Made by a program: the position numbers and the translations under genes. A DNA stretch of 64,000 nucleotides from positions 186,001 through 250,000 of the forward strand of contig NZ_JAYWTM010000006.1 in the NCBI RefSeq assembly GCF_036016195.1, written 5' to 3'. The stretch comes from Brenneria populi. GTDB taxonomy: Bacteria > Pseudomonadota > Gammaproteobacteria > Enterobacterales > Enterobacteriaceae. Position 1 is the first letter of the stretch. Every line of letters begins with the position of its first letter. This document shows, in pieces, positions 28,366-37,010 of the stretch. The notes beneath the pieces were generated by a model. It worked only from the letters and a program-made list of their open reading frames with translations. It had not been told where the DNA came from and searched no databases.

Positions 28366-28690
28366 TAAAACCTCTCAGTGTGCCCCATTACATTTGTATT
28401 TCTTACCTTTCATTGCATAGACGATGATGTAATACGATTGCTTTACGTTTATTTAAGTTAACGCGAATAATATTGAGATTTATTTACATTTGCAATAATA
28501 TGTCGATCTCCCAGCCCGTCGAGAGGACGTTAATATTTAGTTAATTTATTGTTTTTAATCATGATATTTTGCGAAAAAACCGGTTGCTGACCAGGAGCGA
28601 GAAGGTGTGTTTCGGCCTTTGCGGTGGCTAAACAAACGCCAATCATCTTGGGCTAATTTACGACAAGGCTGTTTTCTGGGGGATGATTCC
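28366..28690. promoter_or_regulatory. Divergent promoter region between esterase and receptor genes
   Basis: This AT-rich interval separates the two arms of the siderophore locus and must contain both promoters. Homologous loci are controlled by Fur. I looked for the 19-bp Fur consensus and found only weak AT-rich partial matches (for example around 28465-28490), so I do not place a Fur box. A Shine-Dalgarno aggag at 28593-28597 could serve an in-frame GTG at 28607 as an alternative longer receptor start. Confidence 0.5.
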
Positions 28691-30913
28691 ATGTTTAAAA
28701 CGACAAAAAAATCGTTAGCTTATCTCATTAATTTCTCTGTTGATAATCACCGTTGCCCGCTGGTCATGAGCTCGACTTTGCTGATATCGTCGCTGGCCTG
28801 CGCCGCCGTTGCCAATGCGGCGACGGCCGACGACGGCGACACCATCGTCGTGACGGCCTCCGATGCGGAAAGCGTTACCGCGCCGCTGCAAGGCATCGTC
28901 GCTAAAGCAAGCGCCGCCGGCACTAAGAGCAGCACGCCGTTAATCAAAACCCCGCAAACCATTAGCGTCGTTACGCGCGATCAAATGGATGCTCAGGCGG
29001 TTTCCTCGGTCTCGGACGCATTGAGCTATTCCAGCGGCGCCTTTACCAACTATCGCGGATCTTCCAACCGCAATGACGAAGTGGTGGCGCGCGGTTTTCG
29101 CTTTGCGCCTAAATTTCTGGACGGCCTGAGCTATGGTTTGGGCAGTCAGGGAAGCACCATCGGGAAAATCGATCCCTGGCTGCTTGAGCGGGTGGAGCTG
29201 GTGCACGGGCCGGCATCGGTGCTGTACGGTCAGGTCAACCCCGGCGGCTTGGTCAGTATGACCAGCAAACGCCCGACGGCGCAGAATATCCGCAAGGTGA
29301 AACTGAGCGCCGGCAATCAGCATCTGGGCGAAGCGGCGTTCGACTTCGGCGGCGCGCTGAATGAAGACCAGAGCCTGCTTTATCGCCTCAACGGCATTGC
29401 CAGCACCAAACACGAGTTCGTCAAGGATTACAAACAAGAGCGCATCGCCATCGCCCCGGCGCTGACCTGGCTGCCTAACCCCGACACCAGTTTTACCCTG
29501 CTGACCAGTTACCAGAATGATCCCGAGGCGGGATTCCGCAACTTTCTGCCCGCTTACGGTACGGCGCTGGGCACCAGCGCCGGCTACCTTCCTTATGATC
29601 TGAACGTCAGCGATCCCAACTACCATCAGTCGAAGCGCGAGCAGGCCTCCATCGGCTATATCTTCGATCACTCGTTCAACGACATATTTTCCTTCCAGCA
29701 GAATTTCCGCTACTCCCAGTCGGATCAGAAGTATAAGTATCTGGTGTACACCACCGGCGGCAGCGCCACCGACACCACGATCTCCCGCCGCCAGCAGCGG
29801 GAAGAGACCAAACTCGACGAATTGGGCGTGGATAACCAACTGCAGGCCAAGTTCGCCACCGGCGACGTCTCTCATACCGCCATCGGCGGACTCGACTACA
29901 AGTGGCAGAAAAATGATTACAACTATTGGCGCAACGGCGGCAGCCAATACGACTTCGACTGGACCAATCCATCCTATGGCGGTTCTTATCTGGTGGACGA
30001 CAGCGCGCTGAGCCTGACCACCAGTACGGTGAAAAAGCTCGATCAGGTGGGCGTTTATCTGCAAGACCAGATGGAGTGGAACAACTGGAATCTGCTGTTA
30101 TCCGGCCGCCATGACTGGAGTGAGGTCCGCACCCAGGATCGCACTCAAAACACCATCGAACAGCAGAACGACGACAAGTCCACCGGCCGCGCCGCCCTGT
30201 TATACGCGTTTGATAACGGCATTTCCCCCTATATCAGCTACAGCACCTCGTTCGAGCCGAATCTGGATAGCGGCGCGCCTGGTTCCGCGCCCTTTAATCC
30301 GACCACCGGCGCTCAGAAAGAGGTGGGCGTGAAATTCCAGCCAAAGGGCAGCAATACGCTGTTGACGCTGTCGCTGTTCGATATCACTCAGGAAAATATT
30401 ACCACTTACAACAATGCGCTCGGCTACAACGAACAGATCGGCGAAGTGCGCTCCAAAGGGCTGGAAACGGAAATCCACTCCCAGCCGATACCGGAAATCA
30501 GCCTGATGGCCGCCTATACCTACATCGACGCCGAGACGACGGAAAGCGCCAGCACCTCCAGCCCCGCGGGCAAGACGCCGGCGGCTATTCCGCAGCATAG
30601 CGCATCCGCCTGGGGCAGTTACAGTTTCCTGAGCGGCGCGCTGAAGGGCTTTACCGTCGGCGCCGGCGTGCGCTATATCGGCACCAGCTACGGCGATAAT
30701 AAGGAAAGTTTTACGGTTCCGGCTTATACCCTGTACGACGCGATGGCGCGCTACGATCTGGGCGAAGCCTCGTCGCGGCTGAAGGGCGCGGAGGTGCAGC
30801 TTAACGTCAGCAATCTTACCGATAAGCACTATGTCTCTTCCTGTAGTGGCACAACGGCCTGCTTCTACGGCGTAGGCCGCAGCATTATCGCCAGCGTCAG
30901 CTATAGCTGGTGA
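28691..30913 (+). CDS. fct: TonB-dependent ferric catechol siderophore receptor (Fct-like)
   Basis: This outer-membrane receptor takes up the ferric siderophore with TonB energy. From the ATG at 28691 it has 740 residues. The long leader MFKTTKKSLAYLINF ... CAAVANA is followed by a TonB box-like segment (DTIVVTA). Next come the plug domain (TPLIKTPQTISVVTRDQMDAQ; then IDPWLLERVELVHGPASVLYGQVNPGGLVSMTSKRP) and a 22-strand barrel ending in SIIASVSYSW, with the expected C-terminal aromatic residue. The sequence style is that of the FhuA/FoxA siderophore receptor class rather than FepA. This agrees with Dickeya Fct (735 residues), which also precedes cbsCEBA. A loop CSGTTAC near the C-terminus could form a disulfide. 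Confidence 0.88.
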   Translation: MFKTTKKSLAYLINFSVDNHRCPLVMSSTLLISSLACAAVANAATADDGDTIVVTASDAESVTAPLQGIVAKASAAGTKSSTPLIKTPQTISVVTRDQMDAQAVSSVSDALSYSSGAFTNYRGSSNRNDEVVARGFRFAPKFLDGLSYGLGSQGSTIGKIDPWLLERVELVHGPASVLYGQVNPGGLVSMTSKRPTAQNIRKVKLSAGNQHLGEAAFDFGGALNEDQSLLYRLNGIASTKHEFVKDYKQERIAIAPALTWLPNPDTSFTLLTSYQNDPEAGFRNFLPAYGTALGTSAGYLPYDLNVSDPNYHQSKREQASIGYIFDHSFNDIFSFQQNFRYSQSDQKYKYLVYTTGGSATDTTISRRQQREETKLDELGVDNQLQAKFATGDVSHTAIGGLDYKWQKNDYNYWRNGGSQYDFDWTNPSYGGSYLVDDSALSLTTSTVKKLDQVGVYLQDQMEWNNWNLLLSGRHDWSEVRTQDRTQNTIEQQNDDKSTGRAALLYAFDNGISPYISYSTSFEPNLDSGAPGSAPFNPTTGAQKEVGVKFQPKGSNTLLTLSLFDITQENITTYNNALGYNEQIGEVRSKGLETEIHSQPIPEISLMAAYTYIDAETTESASTSSPAGKTPAAIPQHSASAWGSYSFLSGALKGFTVGAGVRYIGTSYGDNKESFTVPAYTLYDAMARYDLGEASSRLKGAEVQLNVSNLTDKHYVSSCSGTTACFYGVGRSIIASVSYSW

Positions 30914-30927
30914 TATCTGGCGTACAG

Positions 30928-30947
30928 AGCGGGCGGCATCGCCCGCT
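30928..30947 (+). terminator. Hairpin downstream of the receptor gene
   Basis: The sequence agcgggcggcatcgcccgct forms a 7-bp GC-rich stem with a 6-nt loop, starting 15 nt after the receptor stop. No long T-run follows, so it may be an attenuator or an RNA 3'-end stabiliser that lets some transcription continue into entC. This inference rests on position and structure only. Confidence 0.5.
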
Positions 30948-31051
30948 ATTCGGCAACCGCGGCCCAAAGACGTTTGCGTCAGCGCCCCCTTATTAACAGA
31001 AATGATAATCCAATCATCAGGTTATTATTCAATGAACATAAGGAATATCTC

Positions 31052-32239
31052 TTGTCCACGCTATCTGTCCCCTCTCCACATCCGGATATCAGCGAACTGC
31101 GTAACGACGATTTTCTTTTTCTGTCGCCGGGCAAAAGTCTGCATGCGCGCGGGCGTTACGCGGCGCTGAACGGCCCGGCGGAGAGCGGCGCGGCGCTTGA
31201 CGGCGATTTTCAGCAGCGGCTGCGTCAGCTTTTCGCCCGCGCGCGGCGCGATGGGATAGAGAATCCGCTGATCGTCGGGGCTATCCCGTTTGATAAAAGA
31301 GAGCCCGCCAGCCTGTTTATCCCCGCTGTGAGCCGCTGGTTTTCGCGTGACGCCCTGGCGGATATGACGCCGCAAGAGGCGCCGCTGCGGATCCGCCAGC
31401 GGCATCAGGTTCCCGACCGCGACGTTTTCTGCCGGATGGTGTCCGCCGCGGTCCGCGCCACCCGCGACGGCGCGCTGAATAAAGTGGTGCTTGCGCGTCT
31501 GCTGGAGATTGAGATCGATCGTCCGCTGAATTCCATGCGTCTGCTGCTGCTGCTCAATCGGCAAAACCCCGGCAGTTACAATTTCCACGTGCCGCTGGCG
31601 CAGGGCGCGCTGCTGGGGGCCAGCCCGGAGCTGCTGCTGCGCAAGCGGGGCGGGGCGATCGTCTCGCAGCCGCTGGCCGGCTCGGCCCGCCGCAGCGACG
31701 ATCCGGCGGAAAACCGCCGCCTGCAGCAGTCGTTGATGCATTCGGATAAAGATCGCCATGAACACCGGTTGGTCATCGATGCGATGCGGCAGACGTTGGC
31801 TTCCCGCTGCCGCGCTCTGCAGATACCGGAAACGCCCTCGCTGCTCGCGACGCCCGTGCTGTGGCATCTGGCGAGCGAAATTACCGGCGAGGTCGGCGAT
31901 GCGCGGGAAAATGCGCTCTCTATGGCCTGTCTTCTGCATCCGACCCCGGCGCTGTGCGGTTCGCCGTTTCAGGCGGCGCGTTCCTTAATCGCCTCTCTCG
32001 AACCCTTCGAACGCGGGCTGTTCGGCGGCATCGTCGGCTGGTGCGATGCGCGCGGCGACGGCGAGTGGGTGGTCACCATCCGCTGCGGCGAAGTGCGCGG
32101 CGAGCGGGTGACGCTGTTCGCCGGCGCCGGCATCGTGCCGGATTCTCAGCCGGTTGGCGAATGGAATGAAACCGGCGTGAAGCTGAGCACGATGCTCAAC
32201 GCTTTTGGGATAAACCCCGATGGGGAGAGCGGCGTATGA
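31052..32239 (+). CDS. entC: Isochorismate synthase (EntC/CbsC)
   Basis: This enzyme converts chorismate to isochorismate, committing it to DHB synthesis. The protein has 395 residues if started at the TTG at 31052 (STLSVPSPHPDISELRNDDF), which has a taagga Shine-Dalgarno with 7-nt spacing. The frame is open further upstream to 30974 without a good start. Family blocks include NKVVLARLLEIEID, SPELLLRKRGGAIVSQPLAGSARR, HLASEITGEV, HPTPALCGSPFQAAR and FAGAGIVPDSQPVGEWNET. The length is close to E. coli EntC (391). It is the first gene of entCEBA, and its stop overlaps the entE start by 4 nt. Confidence 0.93.
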   Translation: MSTLSVPSPHPDISELRNDDFLFLSPGKSLHARGRYAALNGPAESGAALDGDFQQRLRQLFARARRDGIENPLIVGAIPFDKREPASLFIPAVSRWFSRDALADMTPQEAPLRIRQRHQVPDRDVFCRMVSAAVRATRDGALNKVVLARLLEIEIDRPLNSMRLLLLLNRQNPGSYNFHVPLAQGALLGASPELLLRKRGGAIVSQPLAGSARRSDDPAENRRLQQSLMHSDKDRHEHRLVIDAMRQTLASRCRALQIPETPSLLATPVLWHLASEITGEVGDARENALSMACLLHPTPALCGSPFQAARSLIASLEPFERGLFGGIVGWCDARGDGEWVVTIRCGEVRGERVTLFAGAGIVPDSQPVGEWNETGVKLSTMLNAFGINPDGESGV

Positions 32240-33861
32240 TCGTTGAATTCAACCGCTGGCCCGCCGCGCTGGAGCAGCGCTATCGCCAACGCGGCTATTG
32301 GATCGATCGGCCGCTGGGCGAAATCCTCAGCCGCCACCGGGACAGCGACGCGCTGGCGCTGATCGACGGCGAGCGCCGGTTTAGCTATCGCCAGCTTAAC
32401 CAGGGCGTGAACCGGCTGGCGGGCGCGCTGGCGCGTCGCGGCGTGCGGCGCGGGCAAACGGCGCTGGTGCAGCTGGGCAATTGCGCCGAATTTTATCTCA
32501 CCTATTTCGCGCTGCTGCGCATTGGCGCGGTGCCGGTGAATGCGCTGTTCAATCATCAGCGCAGCGAGCTGAGCGCCTATGCGCGGCAAATCGCGCCGGC
32601 GCTGCTGATCGCCGACCGGCGGCATGCGCTGTTTGGCGACGATGCGTTTATCGCGGCGTTGCGCCAGGAGCACCCGGCTTTACGCCTGGTAATACTGCGC
32701 GGCGACGATAATCCCGAGCATGATTTGCTCCATCTGCTGCAGGAAAGCGGGGAGGAGAGCGCCCCTTCGCCGACGCCGCCGGATGAGGTGGCGTTCTTCC
32801 AACTCTCCGGCGGCAGCACCGGCACGCCGAAACTGATTCCCCGCACCCACAACGATTACTACTACAGTATCCGCGCCAGCGTGGAGATTTGTCGTTTCGA
32901 CGCGCAAACCCGCTATCTGTGCGCCCTACCGGCCGCCCACAACTATCCGCTGAGTTCGCCGGGCGCGCTGGGCGCGTTCTATGCCGGGGGCACGGTGGTG
33001 ATGGCCGACGACCCCAGCGCGACCTGCTGTTTCCCGCTGATTGAACGCCATCGGATTAACGTTGCCGCGCTGGTGCCGCCGGCGGTGACGCTATGGCTGG
33101 AAGCGGTCGCTCTGGCCGGGCGGCGCGGGGAGTTGCAAAGCCTGACGTTGTTACAGGTCGGCGGCGCGCGGCTGAGCGAGGCGCTGGCGCGGCGCATTCC
33201 CGCCGAACTCGGATGCCGGCTCCAGCAGGTGTTCGGCATGGCGGAAGGGCTGGTGAACTACACCCGGCTGGACGACGACGAAGAGACGATTTTCGCCACC
33301 CAGGGGCGCCCCATCAGCGCGGACGACGAAATCTGGGTGGCCGATGCCGAGGGGAACGCCCTGCCGTGCGGGGAGGTCGGACGTCTGATGACCCGAGGCC
33401 CCTATACCTTTCGCGGTTATTACCGCAGCCCGCAGCATAACCGGCAGTCGTTCGACGCGCAGGGCTTCTACTGCTCCGGCGATCTGGTGATCCAGCGCCA
33501 GGACGGCTGCCTGCAGGTGGTGGGTCGGGAGAAAGATCAGATTAACCGCGGCGGCGAAAAGATTGCCGCCGAGGAGATTGAAAACCTGCTGTTGCGTCAT
33601 CCTCAAGTGATCAACGCCGCGCTGGTGGCGATCCCCGATGCGCTGATGGGGGAAAAAAGCTGCGCTTTCGTCGTTTGCCGCGAGGCGATCAAATCCGTGG
33701 CGCTGCGCCGTCATCTGCGCGCGCAGGGCATTGCCGATTATAAACTGCCGGATCGTTTCGCCCGCCTGCCCGCGCTGCCGGAAACCCCGGTGGGTAAAGT
33801 TGATAAACAGCGGTTGCGTCAGATGGCGCAGCAGCTTATCTCGCAGGAGAGTCACCCATGA
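32236..33861 (+). CDS. entE: 2,3-dihydroxybenzoate-AMP ligase (EntE/CbsE)
   Basis: This stand-alone adenylation enzyme activates DHB as the AMP ester and loads it on the aryl carrier domain of EntB. The 541-residue chain (EntE, 536) has P-loop motif FFQLSGGSTGTPKLIPRTHNDYYYSI (about residues 190-215), FGMAEGLVNYTRLDD, the YCSGDLVIQRQDGCLQVVGREKDQINRGGEKIAAEEIENLL hinge region, and the catalytic Lys in TPVGKVDKQRLRQ near the end. It overlaps entC and entB by 4 nt each, so it is tightly coupled within the operon. Confidence 0.95.
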   Translation: MIVEFNRWPAALEQRYRQRGYWIDRPLGEILSRHRDSDALALIDGERRFSYRQLNQGVNRLAGALARRGVRRGQTALVQLGNCAEFYLTYFALLRIGAVPVNALFNHQRSELSAYARQIAPALLIADRRHALFGDDAFIAALRQEHPALRLVILRGDDNPEHDLLHLLQESGEESAPSPTPPDEVAFFQLSGGSTGTPKLIPRTHNDYYYSIRASVEICRFDAQTRYLCALPAAHNYPLSSPGALGAFYAGGTVVMADDPSATCCFPLIERHRINVAALVPPAVTLWLEAVALAGRRGELQSLTLLQVGGARLSEALARRIPAELGCRLQQVFGMAEGLVNYTRLDDDEETIFATQGRPISADDEIWVADAEGNALPCGEVGRLMTRGPYTFRGYYRSPQHNRQSFDAQGFYCSGDLVIQRQDGCLQVVGREKDQINRGGEKIAAEEIENLLLRHPQVINAALVAIPDALMGEKSCAFVVCREAIKSVALRRHLRAQGIADYKLPDRFARLPALPETPVGKVDKQRLRQMAQQLISQESHP

Positions 33862-34736
33862 GTATTCCCAAACTGCATAGCTACCCGCTGCCGTCGGCGG
33901 ACATGCTGCCCGACAACAAGGTGAGCTGGCCGCTGGATACGGCGCGCGCCGCGTTGCTGATCCATGATATGCAAGACTATTTTGTTAATTTCTGGGATGA
34001 GGGCAGCCCGCTGCTTGCCCAGCTCGTCGGCAATATTACGCGCCTGAAGGCATTTTGCCGTCGGCACGATATTCCGGTGTTTTACACCGCGCAGCCGAAT
34101 AATCAGAGCGCCGCCGACCGGGCGTTGCTGAACGATATGTGGGGGCCGGGGCTGAATCACCACCCCGAGCAGCAGCAGATCATCGGCGCTCTGACGCCGG
34201 AGAGCGCGGACTGCGTGCTGGTGAAATGGCGCTACAGCGCTTTTCTGCGCACCGACCTGGAACAACGGCTGCGCGCCGCCGGTCGCGATCAGCTGATTAT
34301 ATGCGGCGTTTATGCCCATATCGGCTGCCTTACCACGGCGAACGATGCGTTTATGCGCGATATCAAGCCCTTTATGGCGGCGGACGCGCTGGCCGATTTT
34401 TCGCTGGAAGACCATATGATGGCGCTGCGCTATAGCGCCGGCAACTGCGCCCGGGTCGTCGCCACCGACCAGTTGATCGCGACCGGGAGCGCGGCGCCAG
34501 GGTATGATATCTCCCGTCTGCGCGCGGAGCTGCTGCCGCTGCTTGACGATGACTGCGGCGAGGTGGGGGATGACGAAAATCTGCTGGATTACGGGCTGGA
34601 CTCGGTGCGCATCATGTCGCTGGCGGCTCGCTGGCGTAAGCAGGGCCACGATGTGGATTTCGTGGCGCTGGTAAAAACCCCGACCGTCAACCACTGGCTC
34701 GGCCTGCTGACGCGGCCGCAGCGGGAGGCGCTATGA
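33858..34736 (+). CDS. entB: Isochorismatase with aryl carrier domain (EntB/CbsB)
   Basis: This bifunctional protein hydrolyses isochorismate to 2,3-dihydro-2,3-DHB and carries activated DHB to the NRPS. The N-terminal isochorismatase domain (residues 1 to about 210) shows LLIHDMQDYFVNFWDEGSPL with the catalytic Asp, VLVKWRYSAFLRTDL, and CGVYAHIGCLTTANDAFM. The C-terminal ArCP has LLDYGLDSVRIMSLAARW with the Ser that receives phosphopantetheine (about residue 245). The length of 292 compares with 285 in E. coli. Overlaps of 4 nt with both neighbours place it in the entCEBA operon. Confidence 0.95.
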   Translation: MSIPKLHSYPLPSADMLPDNKVSWPLDTARAALLIHDMQDYFVNFWDEGSPLLAQLVGNITRLKAFCRRHDIPVFYTAQPNNQSAADRALLNDMWGPGLNHHPEQQQIIGALTPESADCVLVKWRYSAFLRTDLEQRLRAAGRDQLIICGVYAHIGCLTTANDAFMRDIKPFMAADALADFSLEDHMMALRYSAGNCARVVATDQLIATGSAAPGYDISRLRAELLPLLDDDCGEVGDDENLLDYGLDSVRIMSLAARWRKQGHDVDFVALVKTPTVNHWLGLLTRPQREAL

Positions 34737-35491
34737 GCATCGGTCTGGATTTTACCGGTAGGCAGGTGTGGATTAGCGGCGCCGGGCGCGGCATCGGCTA
34801 TGAAACGGCCTGTCGCTTCGCTCAGGCGGGCGCCGAGGTGACGGGGTTCGATCTGGCGTTCCCGGATACGGCGCTGCCCTTTACGCCCTGCCTGCTGGAT
34901 ATCCGCGACGCCACCGCCGTGGCCGAGCGTTGCGGCGCGCTGCTGGCGCGCACGCCGCGGCTGGATGTGCTGGTCAACGGCGCTGGCGTTCTGCGCATGG
35001 GCGCGACGGAAAAACTCGATCGCCAGGATTGGCAGGATTGTCTGACGGTCAACGCTGGCGGCGTATTCAACCTGCTGCAGGCGACGATCCCGCAGTTTCA
35101 GCGCCAGCGCGGCGGGGCGATAGTCACGGTGGCGTCCAACGCCGCGCACGTTCCGCGCGTGGGCATGGCCGCCTACTGCGCCTCCAAAGCGGCGGCGCGC
35201 AGCCTGTGTCTGAGCGCCGGGCTTGAGCTGGCGCCGTATGGCGTGCGCTGCAATCTGATCTCGCCAGGTTCGACCGATACCCCGATGCTGCGCGGCATGT
35301 GGTCGTCGCCGGCGGGCGAACGGTCCACTATCGACGGCTTTCCCGAACGCTTTAAGCTGGGCATTCCGTTGGGAAAAATCGCCCGTCCGCAGGATATCGC
35401 CGACGCCATTTTGTTTATGGCGTCCGATCTCGCCGGTCATATTACGCTACAGGATATCGTTATCGACGGGGGCGCCACGCTGGGCGCCTGA
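34733..35491 (+). CDS. entA: 2,3-dihydro-2,3-dihydroxybenzoate dehydrogenase (EntA/CbsA)
   Basis: This NAD-dependent short-chain dehydrogenase completes DHB synthesis. The 252-residue protein has the cofactor motif VWISGAGRGIGYETACRFA (about residues 11-29), VLVNGAGVLRMG, and the catalytic YCASKAAARSLCL (Tyr-x-x-x-Lys, about residues 147-159). The tail ITLQDIVIDGGATLGA is typical of EntA. It is the last gene of the operon. Unlike E. coli there is no entH after it. A strong hairpin overlaps its last codons. Confidence 0.95.
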   Translation: MSIGLDFTGRQVWISGAGRGIGYETACRFAQAGAEVTGFDLAFPDTALPFTPCLLDIRDATAVAERCGALLARTPRLDVLVNGAGVLRMGATEKLDRQDWQDCLTVNAGGVFNLLQATIPQFQRQRGGAIVTVASNAAHVPRVGMAAYCASKAAARSLCLSAGLELAPYGVRCNLISPGSTDTPMLRGMWSSPAGERSTIDGFPERFKLGIPLGKIARPQDIADAILFMASDLAGHITLQDIVIDGGATLGA

Positions 35492-35510
35492 GTCTCCTCG
35501 GGCGCCCAGC
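35479..35510 (+). terminator. Terminator of the entCEBA operon
   Basis: A perfect 10-bp stem (gctgggcgcc at 35479-35488 with ggcgcccagc at 35501-35510) encloses a 12-nt loop and is followed by ttt. The left arm lies inside the last entA codons. The T-run is short, so efficiency is uncertain. Confidence 0.6.
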
Positions 35511-35745
35511 TTTCGCCGGCACCCTCTTCGACCGGTCCGGCGCCGCGCCGCTTTCAGTCACTGATTGTGTCTGGTCGCCAAATCAGGGAAAATACCCGCC
35601 ATTATTCGTAATATCGTGCGCTAAGCCTAGGTTTGGCCGCCCCGGCATTACGGTTTACTTGCTACTATTTGCGTTTTGCCTGACGCCGACATCGCCGTGA
35701 TTTGATGCCGACGCCGGGCGGACTAACAGAAGAAAACTGAACATC

Positions 35746-35838
35746 ATGTCTCCAAGTGAATACGCCCGCGAAGTCTCGAAAAGAAGAACTTTCGCCATTA
35801 TTTCCCACCCTGATGCCGCCCAGCCTTTCAACGCTTAA
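35746..35838 (+). pseudogene. prfC: 5' end of prfC (release factor 3), separated by ICE insertion
   Basis: The frame begins MSPSEYAREVSKRRTFAIISHPDA, matching the N-terminus of RF3, in which the P-loop DAGKTT would follow at once. Instead the sequence continues as AQPFNA and stops at 35838, because the integrated element begins here. Family knowledge: SXT/R391 elements insert at this point, and the far end of the element supplies a new start and promoter, so a working prfC probably exists at attR outside this window. The 31-codon remnant retains the original chromosomal promoter region (35511-35745). Confidence 0.92.
35797..35813 (+). other. attL core of the SXT/R391-family element
   Basis: The 17-bp sequence attatttcccaccctga within prfC codons 18-23 corresponds to the 17-bp crossover region described for SXT (from memory it differs by about one base). 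RF3 homology stops within a few bases after it, which locates the junction directly. Confidence 0.85.
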
Positions 35839-36275
35839 AACCACCTTTCATTGCACACCACAATCACATCTCTACGTACTGAATTTAAAGGCTTTTTGTC
35901 TATTTCTCGTTTCTTTGCTTTTCAATGATGTTCAAACGTAACCTCGGAAAGTGTGTACAAACTTGAGTACAAATCACCATATTTACCGTTTTTAGCCAAA
36001 TTCCATGACACAAACCTAGCTGTAGGCCTTGTGGTTACTGGGTTCTGGCCAAAACTTACCTATATTTTTTATGCGAAAAATCGAGAAATGATGGTAAGAC
36101 GTTCGCGATTATCTCTAATTGTTTGCCGGTTGAGTTGGTTACCGGTTTTTTCCTGCTGTCCTAAAAGTTCATTTGTATGGACCTGATCTTCTGAACAAAT
36201 CATGCATCTTTCTGACCATCAACAAATGATGAATCAGGTGATGATAGCTTTACATTGATTTTCAGGAGAATGCAG
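35839..36275. other. Element end between attL and xis, no gene
   Basis: This AT-rich stretch of about 440 bp is where integrase arm-type and Xis sites would be expected. A 77-codon open frame (35953-36186) has no ribosome-binding site and looks random. I see no other gene. Confidence 0.55.
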
Positions 36276-36470
36276 ATGACAGCAGTAGCTCACCAAGTAA
36301 CCCCTTTTCTAACGTCTTACGAAGTTATGGCTCGTTACCACATTAGCTATACGACGCTCTGGCGAAGAATAAAAGATGGCAGCTTGCCGCAACCTCGTAT
36401 CAACCGAAATACACGAAACAAGCTGTGGCACATTGAAGACTTGGAGGAGTATGAGAATAGTGAAGTTTGA
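36276..36470 (+). CDS. xis: Xis-like excisionase / recombination directionality factor
   Basis: This is a 64-residue DNA-binding protein if started at ATG 36276, which has a caggag Shine-Dalgarno with 7-nt spacing. The frame also opens at 36270 and at a TTG at 36255. The core reads FLTSYEVMARYHISYTTLWRRIKDGSLPQPRINRNTRNKLWHIEDLEEYE, a winged-helix MerR/AlpA-type fold with the HTH at about residues 12-35. Position beside attL and int supports a role in excision of the element, as shown for SXT Xis. It is transcribed towards int. Confidence 0.8.
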   Translation: MTAVAHQVTPFLTSYEVMARYHISYTTLWRRIKDGSLPQPRINRNTRNKLWHIEDLEEYENSEV

Positions 36471-36522
36471 GCAGGGTTTAAAGCGTTAAGGGCAAAGCAC
36501 CGCCCTTAACCTCTTAACAATA

Positions 36523-36735
36523 TTATTCGTTGATGTTGTCAGGCTTGTCGTGATTTGGATTGTTTCGGGCGTACTCCACACCATTACGCTGGTAAATGTG
36601 CGTGTCTGGATGTTTACCTTCCTTAACTTCACGAACCAGTGTTTTTCGACTTACTTCGCCGCGCCCTGTAATTGTGTAGCTATCATTTCCACCATTTTTA
36701 CCGCCATTGCCGTTGATACTTGAACCTTTCGCCAT
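36523..36735 (-). CDS. Small protein, DUF3892-like
   Basis: This is a 70-residue hydrophilic protein with a Gly/Asn-rich N-terminus (GSSINGNGGKNGGND) and a compact core GRGEVSRKTLVREVKEGKHPDTHIYQRNGVEYARNNPNHDKPDN. The pattern of the core (VSRxxLVREVKEG ... YxRNNPN) resembles the DUF3892 family. The gene has a good gagga Shine-Dalgarno before the ATG. It is convergent with xis, 52 nt apart. Its function is unknown. It lies between xis and int, so it could affect excision, but nothing in the sequence proves that. Confidence 0.7.
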   Translation of the reverse strand: MAKGSSINGNGGKNGGNDSYTITGRGEVSRKTLVREVKEGKHPDTHIYQRNGVEYARNNPNHDKPDNINE

Positions 36736-37010
36736 TTGGAATCCTCAATAAATTGAATCTAACTGGAGGTGCATTCAAGAACAGCAATGGAACCCAAGGT
36801 TTCACTTCCTAAAGCACTACAAATTAAATGTGGTTTCAAACTGAAAAACTCAAGCGTTCAGGCTGAAAAATGACCAGATTAAACCCTGATGATAGCTATG
36901 CGGCTTAAGCCTAGTTTTAAAGCGACCAGTCAAAAAACAACATTGAGAAGGTTTTTGACGTGGTCACAATAAGGAATCCCAATCTCCTGGGTATCGGTAG
37001 CGACAAATTC

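Noticed and set aside
28366..28690. Possible Fur boxes in the divergent siderophore promoter
   Set aside because: AT-rich tracts match the 19-bp Fur consensus only partially at every offset I tried. Regulation by Fur is likely from biology but is not shown by the sequence.
28940..30064. 374-codon minus-strand frame opposite the TonB receptor
   Set aside because: Antisense shadow with no family resemblance. The plus-strand frame has plug and barrel motifs.
31000..31020. Fur-like sequence aatgataatccaatcatcag upstream of entC
   Set aside because: Only about 10 of 19 positions match the consensus in the best register, so it was not annotated as a site.
35953..36186. 77-codon open frame between attL and xis
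   Set aside because: No ribosome-binding site and random-looking composition, in a region expected to hold integrase arm sites.
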